A stretch of DNA of 64,000 nucleotides from Bryobacter sp. (GTDB lineage: Bacteria; Acidobacteriota; Terriglobia; Bryobacterales; Bryobacteraceae): assembly GCA_022843605.1 (NCBI GenBank), contig JALHNI010000007.1, positions 1 to 64,000 on the forward strand, written 5' to 3'. Each line of letters opens with the position of its first letter. Position 1 is the first letter of the stretch. The translations under genes and the position numbers were made by a program. The notes beneath the pieces were generated by a model. That model had not been told where the DNA came from, did not search any database, and saw only the letters and a program-made list of their open reading frames with translations. Of this stretch, positions 17,299-26,681 are shown piece after piece.

Positions 17299-18042
17299 AT
17301 GACGTCGCTCTTTTTCCAGCTCCGCAAGATCCTCCCCGCTGTCATCCTCCCCGTCGGCTTCACCCTTCTCCTCCTCACCCTCGCCCTCATTCTCCGGCGC
17401 AACCGCACTCCGCGCTCCCAAAAGTGGGCCACCGCCCTCACCGCCATCGGCGCGCTCGTGCTTCTTCTCTCGAGCCTCCCCCCAGTCGCGCACACCCTGG
17501 CCAACCAACTCGAGAATCAGTTTCCCCGGCTCCAACCCGCTCAATGCCCTACGGCCGAGGCCATCCTCGTCCTCGGCGGCGCCTATAGCCACACGACCCA
17601 ATGGAACGAAGCCGTCGACCGCTTCGAGTCCGGCATCCAGCTCTTCCAGCACCAAAAGGCCCCGGTCCTCCTGTTCACCGCCACGGACCACCCCGACTTC
17701 AACGAAGGCGCCATGCTCCGTGAGGCAGCCATCGAACACGGCGTCCCCCCGGATGCCGTCCAGCTCACGCCGCCCGCCTCCACCACCGCCACTGAAGCTC
17801 TCTCCGTGCAACGGACCCGCTTCCGCCGCGTCATCCTCGTCACCTCCGCGTTCCACATGCCACGCGCCGCCCTCCTCTTCCGCCGCGCCGGGATCGACAT
17901 CGTCCCCTTCCCCACGGACTATCGCGGCGAACCCGTCTCCTGGCGGCTCGACCGTCTCTTCCCCGCCGCCAACGCCCTCTTTCTGACTGAAACCATACTC
18001 CGTGAAATCTACGCCAACGCCCTCTACCGGGTGGCCCCTTAA
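17299..18042 (+). CDS. YdcF/ElyC family (DUF218) membrane protein
   Basis: Two N-terminal hydrophobic segments, then AEAILVLGGAYSHTTQWNEAVDRFESGIQLF...LLFTATD...EALSVQRTRFRRVILVTSAFHMPRAALLFRRAGIDIVPFPTDYR. Confidence 0.85.
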   Translation: MTSLFFQLRKILPAVILPVGFTLLLLTLALILRRNRTPRSQKWATALTAIGALVLLLSSLPPVAHTLANQLENQFPRLQPAQCPTAEAILVLGGAYSHTTQWNEAVDRFESGIQLFQHQKAPVLLFTATDHPDFNEGAMLREAAIEHGVPPDAVQLTPPASTTATEALSVQRTRFRRVILVTSAFHMPRAALLFRRAGIDIVPFPTDYRGEPVSWRLDRLFPAANALFLTETILREIYANALYRVAP

Positions 18043-19259
18043 TGCTCACTTCTGCTCACCTCAAAGCCTATCTGCCCCTCATCGGCGCCTTCGCCCTCGC
18101 TGGCGGTGCCGCCTGGTTCCGCTCGGCCAACCTTGACCCCCTTCCCGCCGCTGACCTGGCGGCAATCGACCCCGCCCAGAACGCACAAGCGGTCACTCTC
18201 TATCGCCGCGCCCTCCAACTCGACAACGGCAACCCCTATCGCTGGGCGGACCTTGGCGAAGCCCTCTCCAACGACGGCCAACCCGTCCCCGCCCGTGCCG
18301 CCCTCACCCGCGCCGTTGAGTTGGCGCCCCACGTCCCGGCCGTCCGCCTTCGCCTCGTCAACTTCCTCTTCCTTACCAACGACGCGCCCGCCGCGCTGCC
18401 CCACGCCGCCGAAGTGCTCAAAGCCGTTCCCGACTACGACCAAATCCTCTTCTCCTACCTCGACAACTCCATCGGCGAGCCGGCTCGCATCCTCCAGGCC
18501 CTCAACGGCCAAACCCGCGCCCTTCGCTCCTGGCTCCTCCACTGCATCGGCACCAGGAACCTCCCCGCTGCCCGCCTCGCCTGGGCTCACCTGCTCACCC
18601 ACCGCCTCGCCCCACCGGACCTTGCAGGCGCCTACCTCGATTTCCTCCTCCGTCAACAGGAATTCACCCTTGCCTCCGCCGCCTGGGCTAACTTCGTTGG
18701 ACCTGCCGGTGGCGAGTACCCCTCTCGCAATCTCATCTTCAACGGCAACTTCGCCGCCGAGCCCCGCCCCTCGCCCCTCGACTGGCGTCTCACCGTCGAC
18801 TCTGAAGATTTCGAAGTCGCCCGCGAGGCCCAAGGCCTCAAGATCACCTTCCTCGGCAAAACCAACGTTCACGCCGAACCCGCCTGGCAAACCGTCGTGC
18901 TTCCTCGTCCCGGTGCTTACCGCCTTTCCGCTTCCCTCCAAACTGACCGCCTCACCACCAACGAAGGCCTTCGCCTCGGCATTCCGGACCTCGGCCTCAC
19001 CACCGCCCCCTTCAATGGAACCAATCCCCCCGCCGAAGTCACCCTCGACTTCACCGTTCCCGCCCCCCGCATCATCCGCCTCGCCATTCTCCGCCTCCCC
19101 AGCCAAAAATTCGACAACAAGATCGAGGGCACTGCCTGGGTAAGAAACCTGAGATTGCTCTCTCGAAACTCCGTAGGACAGCCCACTTCGACGTCCTATC
19201 CCACCGGAACCACTCAAAGCAAACGACCCCTAGCCGCCGAAAAGTCTGGCCAGCTGTAA
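18042..19259 (+). CDS. TPR-containing membrane-anchored protein
   Basis: AQAVTLYRRALQLDNGNPYRWADLGEALSNDGQPVPARAALTRAVELAPHVPAVRLRLVNFLF; TAATG overlap with the upstream gene. Confidence 0.7.
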   Translation: MLTSAHLKAYLPLIGAFALAGGAAWFRSANLDPLPAADLAAIDPAQNAQAVTLYRRALQLDNGNPYRWADLGEALSNDGQPVPARAALTRAVELAPHVPAVRLRLVNFLFLTNDAPAALPHAAEVLKAVPDYDQILFSYLDNSIGEPARILQALNGQTRALRSWLLHCIGTRNLPAARLAWAHLLTHRLAPPDLAGAYLDFLLRQQEFTLASAAWANFVGPAGGEYPSRNLIFNGNFAAEPRPSPLDWRLTVDSEDFEVAREAQGLKITFLGKTNVHAEPAWQTVVLPRPGAYRLSASLQTDRLTTNEGLRLGIPDLGLTTAPFNGTNPPAEVTLDFTVPAPRIIRLAILRLPSQKFDNKIEGTAWVRNLRLLSRNSVGQPTSTSYPTGTTQSKRPLAAEKSGQL

Positions 19260-19330
19260 TTGCTGACTTAAGCGCCCGATCCTGTATGACAGTGTCTAAC
19301 AAGAAAATGGCGTAACCACCTTATTTACTA

Positions 19331-19359
19331 TTGATTTACGAGCCTCCCGGAACTATACT
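19331..19359 (+). promoter_or_regulatory. Candidate sigma70-type promoter upstream of the FecR-like gene
   Basis: TTGATT, 17-nt spacer, TATACT; GGAGGA RBS-like motif and ATG at 19388 follow. Confidence 0.5.
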
Positions 19360-19387
19360 CTGAGAACGGAGGACTGGTGCTATTAAG

Positions 19388-19867
19388 ATGAGAAAAACTA
19401 TCCAAACCGCCTGCCTGTTCGCAACTACGCTATGTTACTCGTCCTTTGCTGCCGCTCCTGTCGGCACGGTAACCAGCGAAAGCCCTTTCCAACTCGGTGG
19501 CGCCGGTGTCCGTACGGACGGTGTCCCCTCTTGGCCTCTCGTGCCCGGTGAAGCAGTTACCGCCGGCGCAAAAAACGTTGTCATCCGCCTCAAAGATGGA
19601 ACCCGCGTCAACTTACGCGCGCAATCTCGCGCCGTGGTTGAGGAACGTGCGGGTGGCCTTTCCTTCCGGTTGCTCTCCGGCTCCATGTCCGTCCTCGCCG
19701 GAGCAGCTTCCACAACCTTGATTTTCAAGAACACTGAGCAGGTCACTGCTCCTCCCAAAGTGGAAACTGCCTTTGCCGTTACCACTCCCGCAGCCGGCCA
19801 GTTGGCCTCGGGCGACGCGGTCAACTCCGTTCGCCGCCCACCCCCGCGACCCGTCAGTAGCCGCTAA
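19388..19867 (+). CDS. Small secreted FecR-like protein
   Basis: 159 aa; signal peptide, then WPLVPGEAVTAGAKNVVIRLKDGTRVNLRAQSRAVVEERAGGLSFRLLSGSMSVLAG. Confidence 0.6.
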   Translation: MRKTIQTACLFATTLCYSSFAAAPVGTVTSESPFQLGGAGVRTDGVPSWPLVPGEAVTAGAKNVVIRLKDGTRVNLRAQSRAVVEERAGGLSFRLLSGSMSVLAGAASTTLIFKNTEQVTAPPKVETAFAVTTPAAGQLASGDAVNSVRRPPPRPVSSR

Positions 19868-19930
19868 GCCTCTTTAGTTGCAGTAAATCGAATCAGAAAA
19901 GGTCGATCTCCGGATCGAGGTAGTATTTTT

Positions 19931-20767
19931 ATGTCTAAATGCGCCCTTATCTTCTCTTGTCTTCTCACGGCGTCAATCGTCAACGCCGCGGTACTGATTG
20001 ATCGCGGTCTTCCGAATGCCGGCACCGTTAACAACATCGCTGGCGCGGGCCGGTCCAATGTGGATTGGTCCTTCCCCGCCCCCACGGTGCCCCCTTTCCT
20101 CGGCGGCGATAGCTTCGTCGTCCCCAACGGTGCGCCCGGCTACAACATCACCTCGATCATGGTGTTCATCACCAGCACCACTAACCCCTTCACCGAGTTC
20201 GATGATACCTTCGCTCTCTACGGTGGCCTCGCCTCCAACCCAGCCTCATTCGGTCTTATCCCCACCTTGACCTCCATCTCCCGGGTCTACTACCCGGGTA
20301 GCGGAAATTTGTCTGACGCTTGTATTACGGGTGCGGGCGTTAATTATCAGGATCAAACCGGAGACTGCCATCCGATCTACTCCCTCACCTTCGCAGTCAA
20401 CCTTCACCTGAATGCGGGAGACGTCTTCAACTTCGCCGTCGGCGCGACCTCGCAGCTCGGTGACTGCGAGGCCAACACACCAGGCAACTGTCTCTTCCTT
20501 CATGCCTCTAATGCCGCCTTGTCGCTCACGCCGCAGCAAGGCTCCAACGGCGTCATGCTGGTCTACGACCCTCTCGATCTCGGCGCCGGCCCCTACACCT
20601 TCAACAGCGCTCCCTGCCCCGCGAATGGTGAAGACATCTGCGGTGGCTTCGACAAGGAAAGCGACATCAACCTCGTCGTTCAGGGTGTCGCCACTCCTGA
20701 GCCTTCCACCTACGCTCTCTTCCTCGTCGGTGCTGGGCTTATGTACTTGCGCCGTCGTAAGTCCTAA
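19931..20767 (+). CDS. PEP-CTERM sorting domain-containing exported protein
   Basis: Signal peptide MSKCALIFSCLLTASIVNAAV and C-terminal ATPEPSTYALFLVGAGLMYLRRRKS. Confidence 0.88.
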   Translation: MSKCALIFSCLLTASIVNAAVLIDRGLPNAGTVNNIAGAGRSNVDWSFPAPTVPPFLGGDSFVVPNGAPGYNITSIMVFITSTTNPFTEFDDTFALYGGLASNPASFGLIPTLTSISRVYYPGSGNLSDACITGAGVNYQDQTGDCHPIYSLTFAVNLHLNAGDVFNFAVGATSQLGDCEANTPGNCLFLHASNAALSLTPQQGSNGVMLVYDPLDLGAGPYTFNSAPCPANGEDICGGFDKESDINLVVQGVATPEPSTYALFLVGAGLMYLRRRKS

Positions 20768-20797
20768 CCAGAACGGGACTATGCCGGGACCACAAGC

Positions 20798-22180
20798 ATG
20801 GCGCTCTTCATTCTTGCCACTCTCGGCCTGAGCCTTGCTTACGCTCTATTTCAACGAGCAGGCGTCACTCCCGACTGGAACTGGGCCGTAAGTGGAGTCG
20901 GCGGCACATCGGCGGTGTTCTTTGCACAGCGCCTTCGCCGCCGACGCCCCGGCATGGCTCTCCCGCACAGCGTGGTAGCTCTCCTCAGCGGCTTAATCGT
21001 GCTCGCTGGCTTGTCGATTACTCCACTGCCCTCCAGCCTGATCGCCGCGCTCTCGCCGGCACGCTATCAGTTACTTCTGGACGCCCAGCCGGTCCTTGGT
21101 CCTTTGCCCGGCTTCGCCACGCTGTCACTGGTGCCACTTACTGGCTTTCAGTATCTGCTCACCCTCGCGGCTATTATCTACGTTTTCGTCTTACTGCGCG
21201 ATGTTAGTCTCCAATTGCGCGCTACTTCTTGGGCCTGGGCGCCCGTCTGGCCGTTACTCATCCTCGCCGCCGCGCTAGCCGTCCTCGGTCTCTATCAAGC
21301 GTACGCCGAAGGGGGCGACGGATTTGCCACCGGCACTCACGCCAACCGCGACCACTTCGCCGGCTTCCTGGAGCTAGTCCTTCCGATCGCCGTCTTCTAC
21401 CCCATCGCCATCCTCACCAGGGAGCGTCAGCGTTACGAGTCGCCGGCGGGACCCGCGATTCGCGCCAGCATCCTGTTCGCCATCGCCGCCCTGATCCTCA
21501 CCGCCATCGTTCACTCGCTCTCCCGAATGGCCTTCCTCGCCGCGCTCGCCTCGCTCGCCGTCTGCGCGATTCTCGCCCTCAACCTCCGCACCAGCCACGT
21601 CGACGCGCCGATTAAGGTCACCGTCTGGCGCCGGTGGCTCCCCATCGTCCTGGTCGCCGCCATCGTCGTACTGGGTTTCATCTTCCTCCCCACCGATCCT
21701 CTCATCGCCCGCTTCGCTGACCTCGCTATGACCGAGGACATCAGCGCCGATACCCGAGCCCAGATCTGGAACGACTCCAAGGGCATCGTCCAGTCCTTCC
21801 CCCTGTTCGGCGTCGGCTTGGGCGGCTATGAAACCGCCCTTTACCGCTTCAAGACCGTCGCCCCGATGAACACCGTCGACTACGCCCACAACGACTACCT
21901 GCAGGTGCTCACTGAGATGGGCGTCCTCGGTTTCTCCCTGGGACTCGCGCTGTTGCTCATCGTCCTCTGGTCCACCCTCCGCAGCGCCGTCTACGCCCGT
22001 GACACCGACGACCGTCTGATGCAGATTGCCTGCCTCGGCTCGCTGGTCGCCATCCTGCTACACAGCTTCGTTGACTTCAACATGTACGTCCCTGCCAACG
22101 CCTTCACCGTCGCCTGGATCGCCGGTGTTGCCTCCATTGGCCTGGCTCGCGTGCCCAAACGTTCGAGGAGTGCCTCATGA
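20798..22180 (+). CDS. O-antigen ligase family (Wzy/WaaL-like) polytopic membrane protein
   Basis: Many TM segments; GTHANRDHFAGFLELVLPIAVFYP and YAHNDYLQVLTEMGVLGF are typical of the family. Confidence 0.85.
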   Translation: MALFILATLGLSLAYALFQRAGVTPDWNWAVSGVGGTSAVFFAQRLRRRRPGMALPHSVVALLSGLIVLAGLSITPLPSSLIAALSPARYQLLLDAQPVLGPLPGFATLSLVPLTGFQYLLTLAAIIYVFVLLRDVSLQLRATSWAWAPVWPLLILAAALAVLGLYQAYAEGGDGFATGTHANRDHFAGFLELVLPIAVFYPIAILTRERQRYESPAGPAIRASILFAIAALILTAIVHSLSRMAFLAALASLAVCAILALNLRTSHVDAPIKVTVWRRWLPIVLVAAIVVLGFIFLPTDPLIARFADLAMTEDISADTRAQIWNDSKGIVQSFPLFGVGLGGYETALYRFKTVAPMNTVDYAHNDYLQVLTEMGVLGFSLGLALLLIVLWSTLRSAVYARDTDDRLMQIACLGSLVAILLHSFVDFNMYVPANAFTVAWIAGVASIGLARVPKRSRSAS

Positions 22181-23667
22181 ATGCCACGCTGATCCCGCTG
22201 CTTTACCTGTCCCTTGCGTCATTCGTCCTCACGCTCGGCCTCACGGCCGTCATTCGCCGCCAATTCGTGAAGCGTCACTGCTTCGACGTCCCGGACGGCG
22301 AACGGAAGCTCCACCCGATTCCCGTGCCCCGCGGCGGAGGACTAGCGGTCTTCCTCTCCTATGCGCTCATTCTCGGTTCCTGCTGGCTCCTGCCCTTCAA
22401 CATCGGCTCCCAGTTCCTTGACTCCCGGGTGGACGCCCGGCTCATCATTGCCGCCATCTTCATCGTTCTCTGCACTGGCCTGTGGGACGACCTCTTCCAA
22501 CTCAAGCCCTGGCAGAAGATGTCCGGCCTGCTCCTTGCTTCGCTGCTGGTCTGGGCCGGCGGCTTGCACGTCCGAACCTTCGGCCTGCAAACCATCCCCT
22601 ACGTCACCCTGCCCATCACAGTCATCTGGCTGATCGGGTGCGCGAACGCCTTCAACCTCATCGACGGCATGGATGGCTTGGCCGCCGGTCTTGGCTCCAT
22701 GGCCACACTCACGATCCTGATTGGCGCGCTCGGATACCAGCGCTGGGACCTGGTCATCCTCACGCTTCCCCTCCTCTGCTGTCTTCTGGCCTTTCTCTAC
22801 TTCAACTTCAACCCGGCCTCCATCTTCCTGGGAGACAGTGGCAGCCTCACCCTGGGCTTCACACTCGGTTGTTTCGGCGCCATCTGCAGCCACAAGGCCG
22901 CCACCCTTCTCGGCCTCACCGCACCCCTCATCGCCTTCGCCATTCCGCTCAGCGACGTGGCCCTGGCCATCGCACGGCGCTTCCTACGCAATCAGCCCAT
23001 CTTCTCGCCCGACGCCGGCCACATCCACCACCGCCTGCTGCGCTCCGGCATGAACGTCCGCCGGGCTACGCTGCTGCTCTACGGCTGCGCCGCTTTGGCC
23101 TCGTTCCTCTCCCTGGCTCTTGCCGCCTCCCAGCAACGTTCCACGGGCCCCATCATCGTCATTGTCTTCGGCATCCTGCTCCTGGTGGCGATTCAGAAGC
23201 TCGGCTACCGCGAGTTCTCGCTCCTGAAGCAGTTCTTCCTCACCAACGTCCTGCGCCGCTGGATCGCTGAACACACGCGCCTCGATCAACTGGATGAACG
23301 GCTATCCGAAGCCAAGACGCTGCAGGAGGCCTGGACCCAGATGCGTGACTCCGCCCACCAATTCAACCTCCTGGGCGTCCGCCTGGAAGGGGGCGACGGC
23401 AACTTCGAAACGTTCTCGATCTACTTCCCCCGGGAAGCCCATTGGGAGGTCGCCGTCCCCATCGCCGATGGCCAGGTCCTCCGCCTCTATTACCCTCAGT
23501 CCGCGACGCAGGATATCCTACCGTCCAGCCTCGCGCTCGTGATCGCCAAGCACCTTCAACGGCTTACCGCCTCACCCGCAGTCGAATCGGTGAAGATGTC
23601 AGCGCCGGCGCGGTCCACTTGGTCCACAGGAAACCCGACACCCGCGCGCGCTTCCAACAGCGGCTGA
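22177..23667 (+). CDS. WecA/MraY-family glycosyl-1-phosphate transferase
   Basis: DVPDGERKLHPIPVPRGGGLAVFLSY, NAFNLIDGMDGLAAGLG, IFLGDSGSLTLGFTLG, DAGHIHHRLLRSG; ATGA overlap with the upstream gene. Confidence 0.92.
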   Translation: MNATLIPLLYLSLASFVLTLGLTAVIRRQFVKRHCFDVPDGERKLHPIPVPRGGGLAVFLSYALILGSCWLLPFNIGSQFLDSRVDARLIIAAIFIVLCTGLWDDLFQLKPWQKMSGLLLASLLVWAGGLHVRTFGLQTIPYVTLPITVIWLIGCANAFNLIDGMDGLAAGLGSMATLTILIGALGYQRWDLVILTLPLLCCLLAFLYFNFNPASIFLGDSGSLTLGFTLGCFGAICSHKAATLLGLTAPLIAFAIPLSDVALAIARRFLRNQPIFSPDAGHIHHRLLRSGMNVRRATLLLYGCAALASFLSLALAASQQRSTGPIIVIVFGILLLVAIQKLGYREFSLLKQFFLTNVLRRWIAEHTRLDQLDERLSEAKTLQEAWTQMRDSAHQFNLLGVRLEGGDGNFETFSIYFPREAHWEVAVPIADGQVLRLYYPQSATQDILPSSLALVIAKHLQRLTASPAVESVKMSAPARSTWSTGNPTPARASNSG

Positions 23668-23716
23668 AGCGCTCCGGCCCCGCATCAATGGCGTTGGGCT
23701 AAAATCAGAGCGTTCC

Positions 23717-24913
23717 GTGCCGCACACCCCATCGCCATTTACGATTCCCGAGCCGGACGTGCAGTTGGCGGTGGATCGGGTGGCGGCAAGCCCTTCGTTC
23801 CGGAAGGCGCCGGTGCTGCGCGATCTACTCCTTTACCTGTGGCGGCATCGCGGGGCCGCGGTCTCCGAGTACGCCATCGGTACGGAGGTGCTGGGGCGCA
23901 AAGCGGATTTCGACCCCAAGACTGACTCCGCGGTGCGCGTCCACATTTCGCGGCTGCGAACACGCCTCAAGGAATACTACGGAACCGCGCCGGACTCCCT
24001 GCGCATTCAGATTCCGGCCGGCGAGTACAGGCTGGAGTTCCAGCCGGTAGCGTCATCCGAAGATGTTCACGAGAAGCCTCGCTGGACCCGTTGGGCCATT
24101 GCCGCTCTGATTCTGGCGGTTGGCGTGTTGGCGCTCGCGGTCGATAACTACCGGCTGCGATCGTTGGCCTCCTTGCCTCCGCCGATCGACGCCTTCTGGG
24201 AACCGATTGTCCGGAAGGGGCGGCCGATCTCGATCATCGTCCCGGCGCCGCTCTTCTTCCGTTGGGAGAACGAACCGGTGGTGGCGCGCGACTTCCGAGT
24301 GAACCGGCCGGAGGACGCCGGGCAGTCGGCGTTCCTGCAAAAGCTCTTCGAACGGTACGGCCGGCCCGAGGTGAGCCACCTCTACACCGTCGCCTCGGAC
24401 ACAGTAGCCGCGTCGTCAGTGTCGCGCTATCTCGAAGATCGAGGCGTGCCGGCAACGATCGTCGACACGCCGGCGGCCACGTTGAGCATGCTGGACTCTC
24501 AGGACGCGATTCTGTTTGTCGGGCCGGGGTCGAGCCATCAGGTGGCCAACGTAATGGACCGCATCGGCTACGGTTTTGACCGGGGGCCGGGCGGGACCAG
24601 CCGGGGGCTGATCGACTTACGCGGCAGCCGCAAGTTCCCGGTGACCGCGCACTCGCCAAGCCGTTCTACCGGCCACGGCGTGATCGCACTGCTGCCGGGC
24701 AAGTCGCCGAATACGCACCTGCTGGTGGTCGCTTCGACGTTCAACCCCGCGCTTGCTTCGGTGCTGACAAACCGTCCCGAGTTGGGCCTTCTGCGGCGCT
24801 TTTTGAATGAGCGCAAGACCGGGACCTTCTTTGAGGCCGTGATCCGCTATGAGGTGAACTCCGATCGCGTTCTTGACGTCCAGCCCGTCGAAGCCCGATC
24901 TGTAAGCCATTGA
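23717..24913 (+). CDS. Winged-helix N-terminal, single-TM, putative membrane-anchored regulator (paralog 2)
   Basis: SFRKAPVLRDLLLYLWRHRGAAVSEYAIGTEVLGRKADFDPKTDSAVRVHISRLRTRLKEYYGTAPDSLRIQIPAGEYRLEF, then TM WAIAALILAVGVLALAV. Confidence 0.75.
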   Translation: MPHTPSPFTIPEPDVQLAVDRVAASPSFRKAPVLRDLLLYLWRHRGAAVSEYAIGTEVLGRKADFDPKTDSAVRVHISRLRTRLKEYYGTAPDSLRIQIPAGEYRLEFQPVASSEDVHEKPRWTRWAIAALILAVGVLALAVDNYRLRSLASLPPPIDAFWEPIVRKGRPISIIVPAPLFFRWENEPVVARDFRVNRPEDAGQSAFLQKLFERYGRPEVSHLYTVASDTVAASSVSRYLEDRGVPATIVDTPAATLSMLDSQDAILFVGPGSSHQVANVMDRIGYGFDRGPGGTSRGLIDLRGSRKFPVTAHSPSRSTGHGVIALLPGKSPNTHLLVVASTFNPALASVLTNRPELGLLRRFLNERKTGTFFEAVIRYEVNSDRVLDVQPVEARSVSH

Positions 24914-25000
24914 TTTCTCTGCGTTACAAGTACGCTACATGGCGCTAATGAACCCCATGCGACTTCTCTTCGTTGGCCTATTCGTGCGGCAATCGCAGGA

Positions 25001-26680
25001 GTGAATACGCTGCTGCTGTTGGCTTTGTCCGCCGACCCCAATCTGATCGACCGTTTTGTCGACGCCAAGGCCAAGGCTGAGGCGGCTCCGATGGCGGCGA
25101 TCGCGTCGGATGCGGAGTTCCTGCGGCGGGTGACCCTGGACCTCACGGGACGGCTTCCGGATGTGAAGACGACCCGGGAGTTTCTCAGCAATCCGGCAGC
25201 GGACAAACGGCAGAAGCTGATTGACTCGATGTTTCCACCGCTGCCGGTGTCCGGCATGCGCTCTATCTCGACCGCACCGTTTCTCGACCGCTGGACGTAC
25301 TTCTTCAACGACCTCTTCCGCAATGGGCAGCTGCTGGAAGAGGGCATCAACACCCAGCACGACTATATCTATAAGACGCTCCTGCTGAATCTGCCCTACG
25401 ACGAGTTCGTCCGTGACCTGATCACAGCGACGGCCGTCTCCACGTGGACGGACGGGGCGGCCAATTTCATTGCCCGGAGCCACGTCTTTGAAGGCGACGG
25501 CTACATGATGAACCACGAGGACACGGCGGACGAGATCGCCATCAACACCACCAAGCTGTTCCTGGGTGTGAACGCGGAGTGCATCTCCTGCCACGACGGC
25601 GCGCACCACCTCGAAAAGGTGAATCTGTGGCTGAGCCAGCGGAAGCGGGCGGAGCTTTGGCGGCAGGCGAGTTTCTTCGGCAAAACCTACATCGCGCCGG
25701 TGTTTGGGCGGTCACCGCAGTTCATGGTGAAGGATACGGCGAAGGGCTACAACCTGACGACGCGCAGTTCGCTGCGGCCGCCGCGAAACGCCAAGGTAGA
25801 TGTCGCGCCCATGTTCCTGCTGGGCGGCGAGGCGCCGGCCGTGGGGGAGAAGCCGCGGGAGGCGTATGCGCGCCTGCTGACCGGCCATCCGCAGTTCGCA
25901 CGGGCGACGGTGAATCTCTTTTGGGCGGAACTGATGGGCCAGGGGATCGTCGACGGGCCTTTCGACTTCGATTTGGCGCGGCAAGACCCCAAGAATCCAC
26001 CGCCCGCCCCCTGGACGGTGCAGCCGTCACATCCGGAGTTGCTGGACGCGCTGGCGGATGACTTCCGCAAGAACGGCTATGACTTGCGGCGGTTGATGCG
26101 GACGATCGTCTCTTCGCAGGCTTATCAGCGGTCGATTGCCGCGCCGAAAGGCTGGAAGCCGACTCAGGAGAGCCTGTTCACGCGGCGGATCACCCGCAGG
26201 CTTTCGGCCGAGCAGACCTTCGACGCCATCGCACAGTTGACCGGTGTGGCGCCGTCTTTCAATGTCACGTTTTCGAATAAGAAGGCCGCATCGGTGATGC
26301 AGACCCGGTCGCCACAGGATATCGACAAGAGCGATCCGGCTTTGTTTCGTGCGCTGCAGGCCTTTGGGCAATGCGACCGCTACGCCATTGAGGCGGACCG
26401 AAAGCCGTCGATGGTACAGGCGGCCATCCTGATGAACGACAAGCTGATCCGGGAACGGCTCACCATTCAGAAGGGCAGCCGTCTGGAGGCGTTGCTACGG
26501 TCAGAGAAGCCGGCGAGCAACGAGGCCATCGTCGAAGAGTTGTATCTCGCCGCCCTGACGCGCCAGCCTTCGGCGAGTGAAAAGGCGCTGGGCGTCGACC
26601 TGATCCGCGAGCATCGCGAGCAAGGCGCCGAGGACCTGTTGTGGATTCTGGTGAACCGGTTGGACTTCCTCTTTTACTAA
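25001..26680 (+). CDS. DUF1549/DUF1553 protein lacking the N-terminal cytochrome domain
   Basis: 559 aa, GTG start; FLRRVTLDLTGRLPDVKTTREFL, LFLGVNAECISCHDGAHHLEKV, NLFWAELMGQGIVDGPFDFD, RRITRRLSAEQTFDAIAQLTG. Confidence 0.85.
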   Translation: MNTLLLLALSADPNLIDRFVDAKAKAEAAPMAAIASDAEFLRRVTLDLTGRLPDVKTTREFLSNPAADKRQKLIDSMFPPLPVSGMRSISTAPFLDRWTYFFNDLFRNGQLLEEGINTQHDYIYKTLLLNLPYDEFVRDLITATAVSTWTDGAANFIARSHVFEGDGYMMNHEDTADEIAINTTKLFLGVNAECISCHDGAHHLEKVNLWLSQRKRAELWRQASFFGKTYIAPVFGRSPQFMVKDTAKGYNLTTRSSLRPPRNAKVDVAPMFLLGGEAPAVGEKPREAYARLLTGHPQFARATVNLFWAELMGQGIVDGPFDFDLARQDPKNPPPAPWTVQPSHPELLDALADDFRKNGYDLRRLMRTIVSSQAYQRSIAAPKGWKPTQESLFTRRITRRLSAEQTFDAIAQLTGVAPSFNVTFSNKKAASVMQTRSPQDIDKSDPALFRALQAFGQCDRYAIEADRKPSMVQAAILMNDKLIRERLTIQKGSRLEALLRSEKPASNEAIVEELYLAALTRQPSASEKALGVDLIREHREQGAEDLLWILVNRLDFLFY

Positions 26681-26681
26681 C

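Noticed and set aside
18039-19217. 392-aa minus-strand ORF
   Set aside because: Glycine/glutamate-rich antisense frame of the TPR gene; shadow ORF.
17299-23667. Complete capsule or secondary-metabolite biosynthetic cluster
   Set aside because: No multiple glycosyltransferases, Wzx, Wzc or PKS/NRPS genes; only a small envelope gene set.
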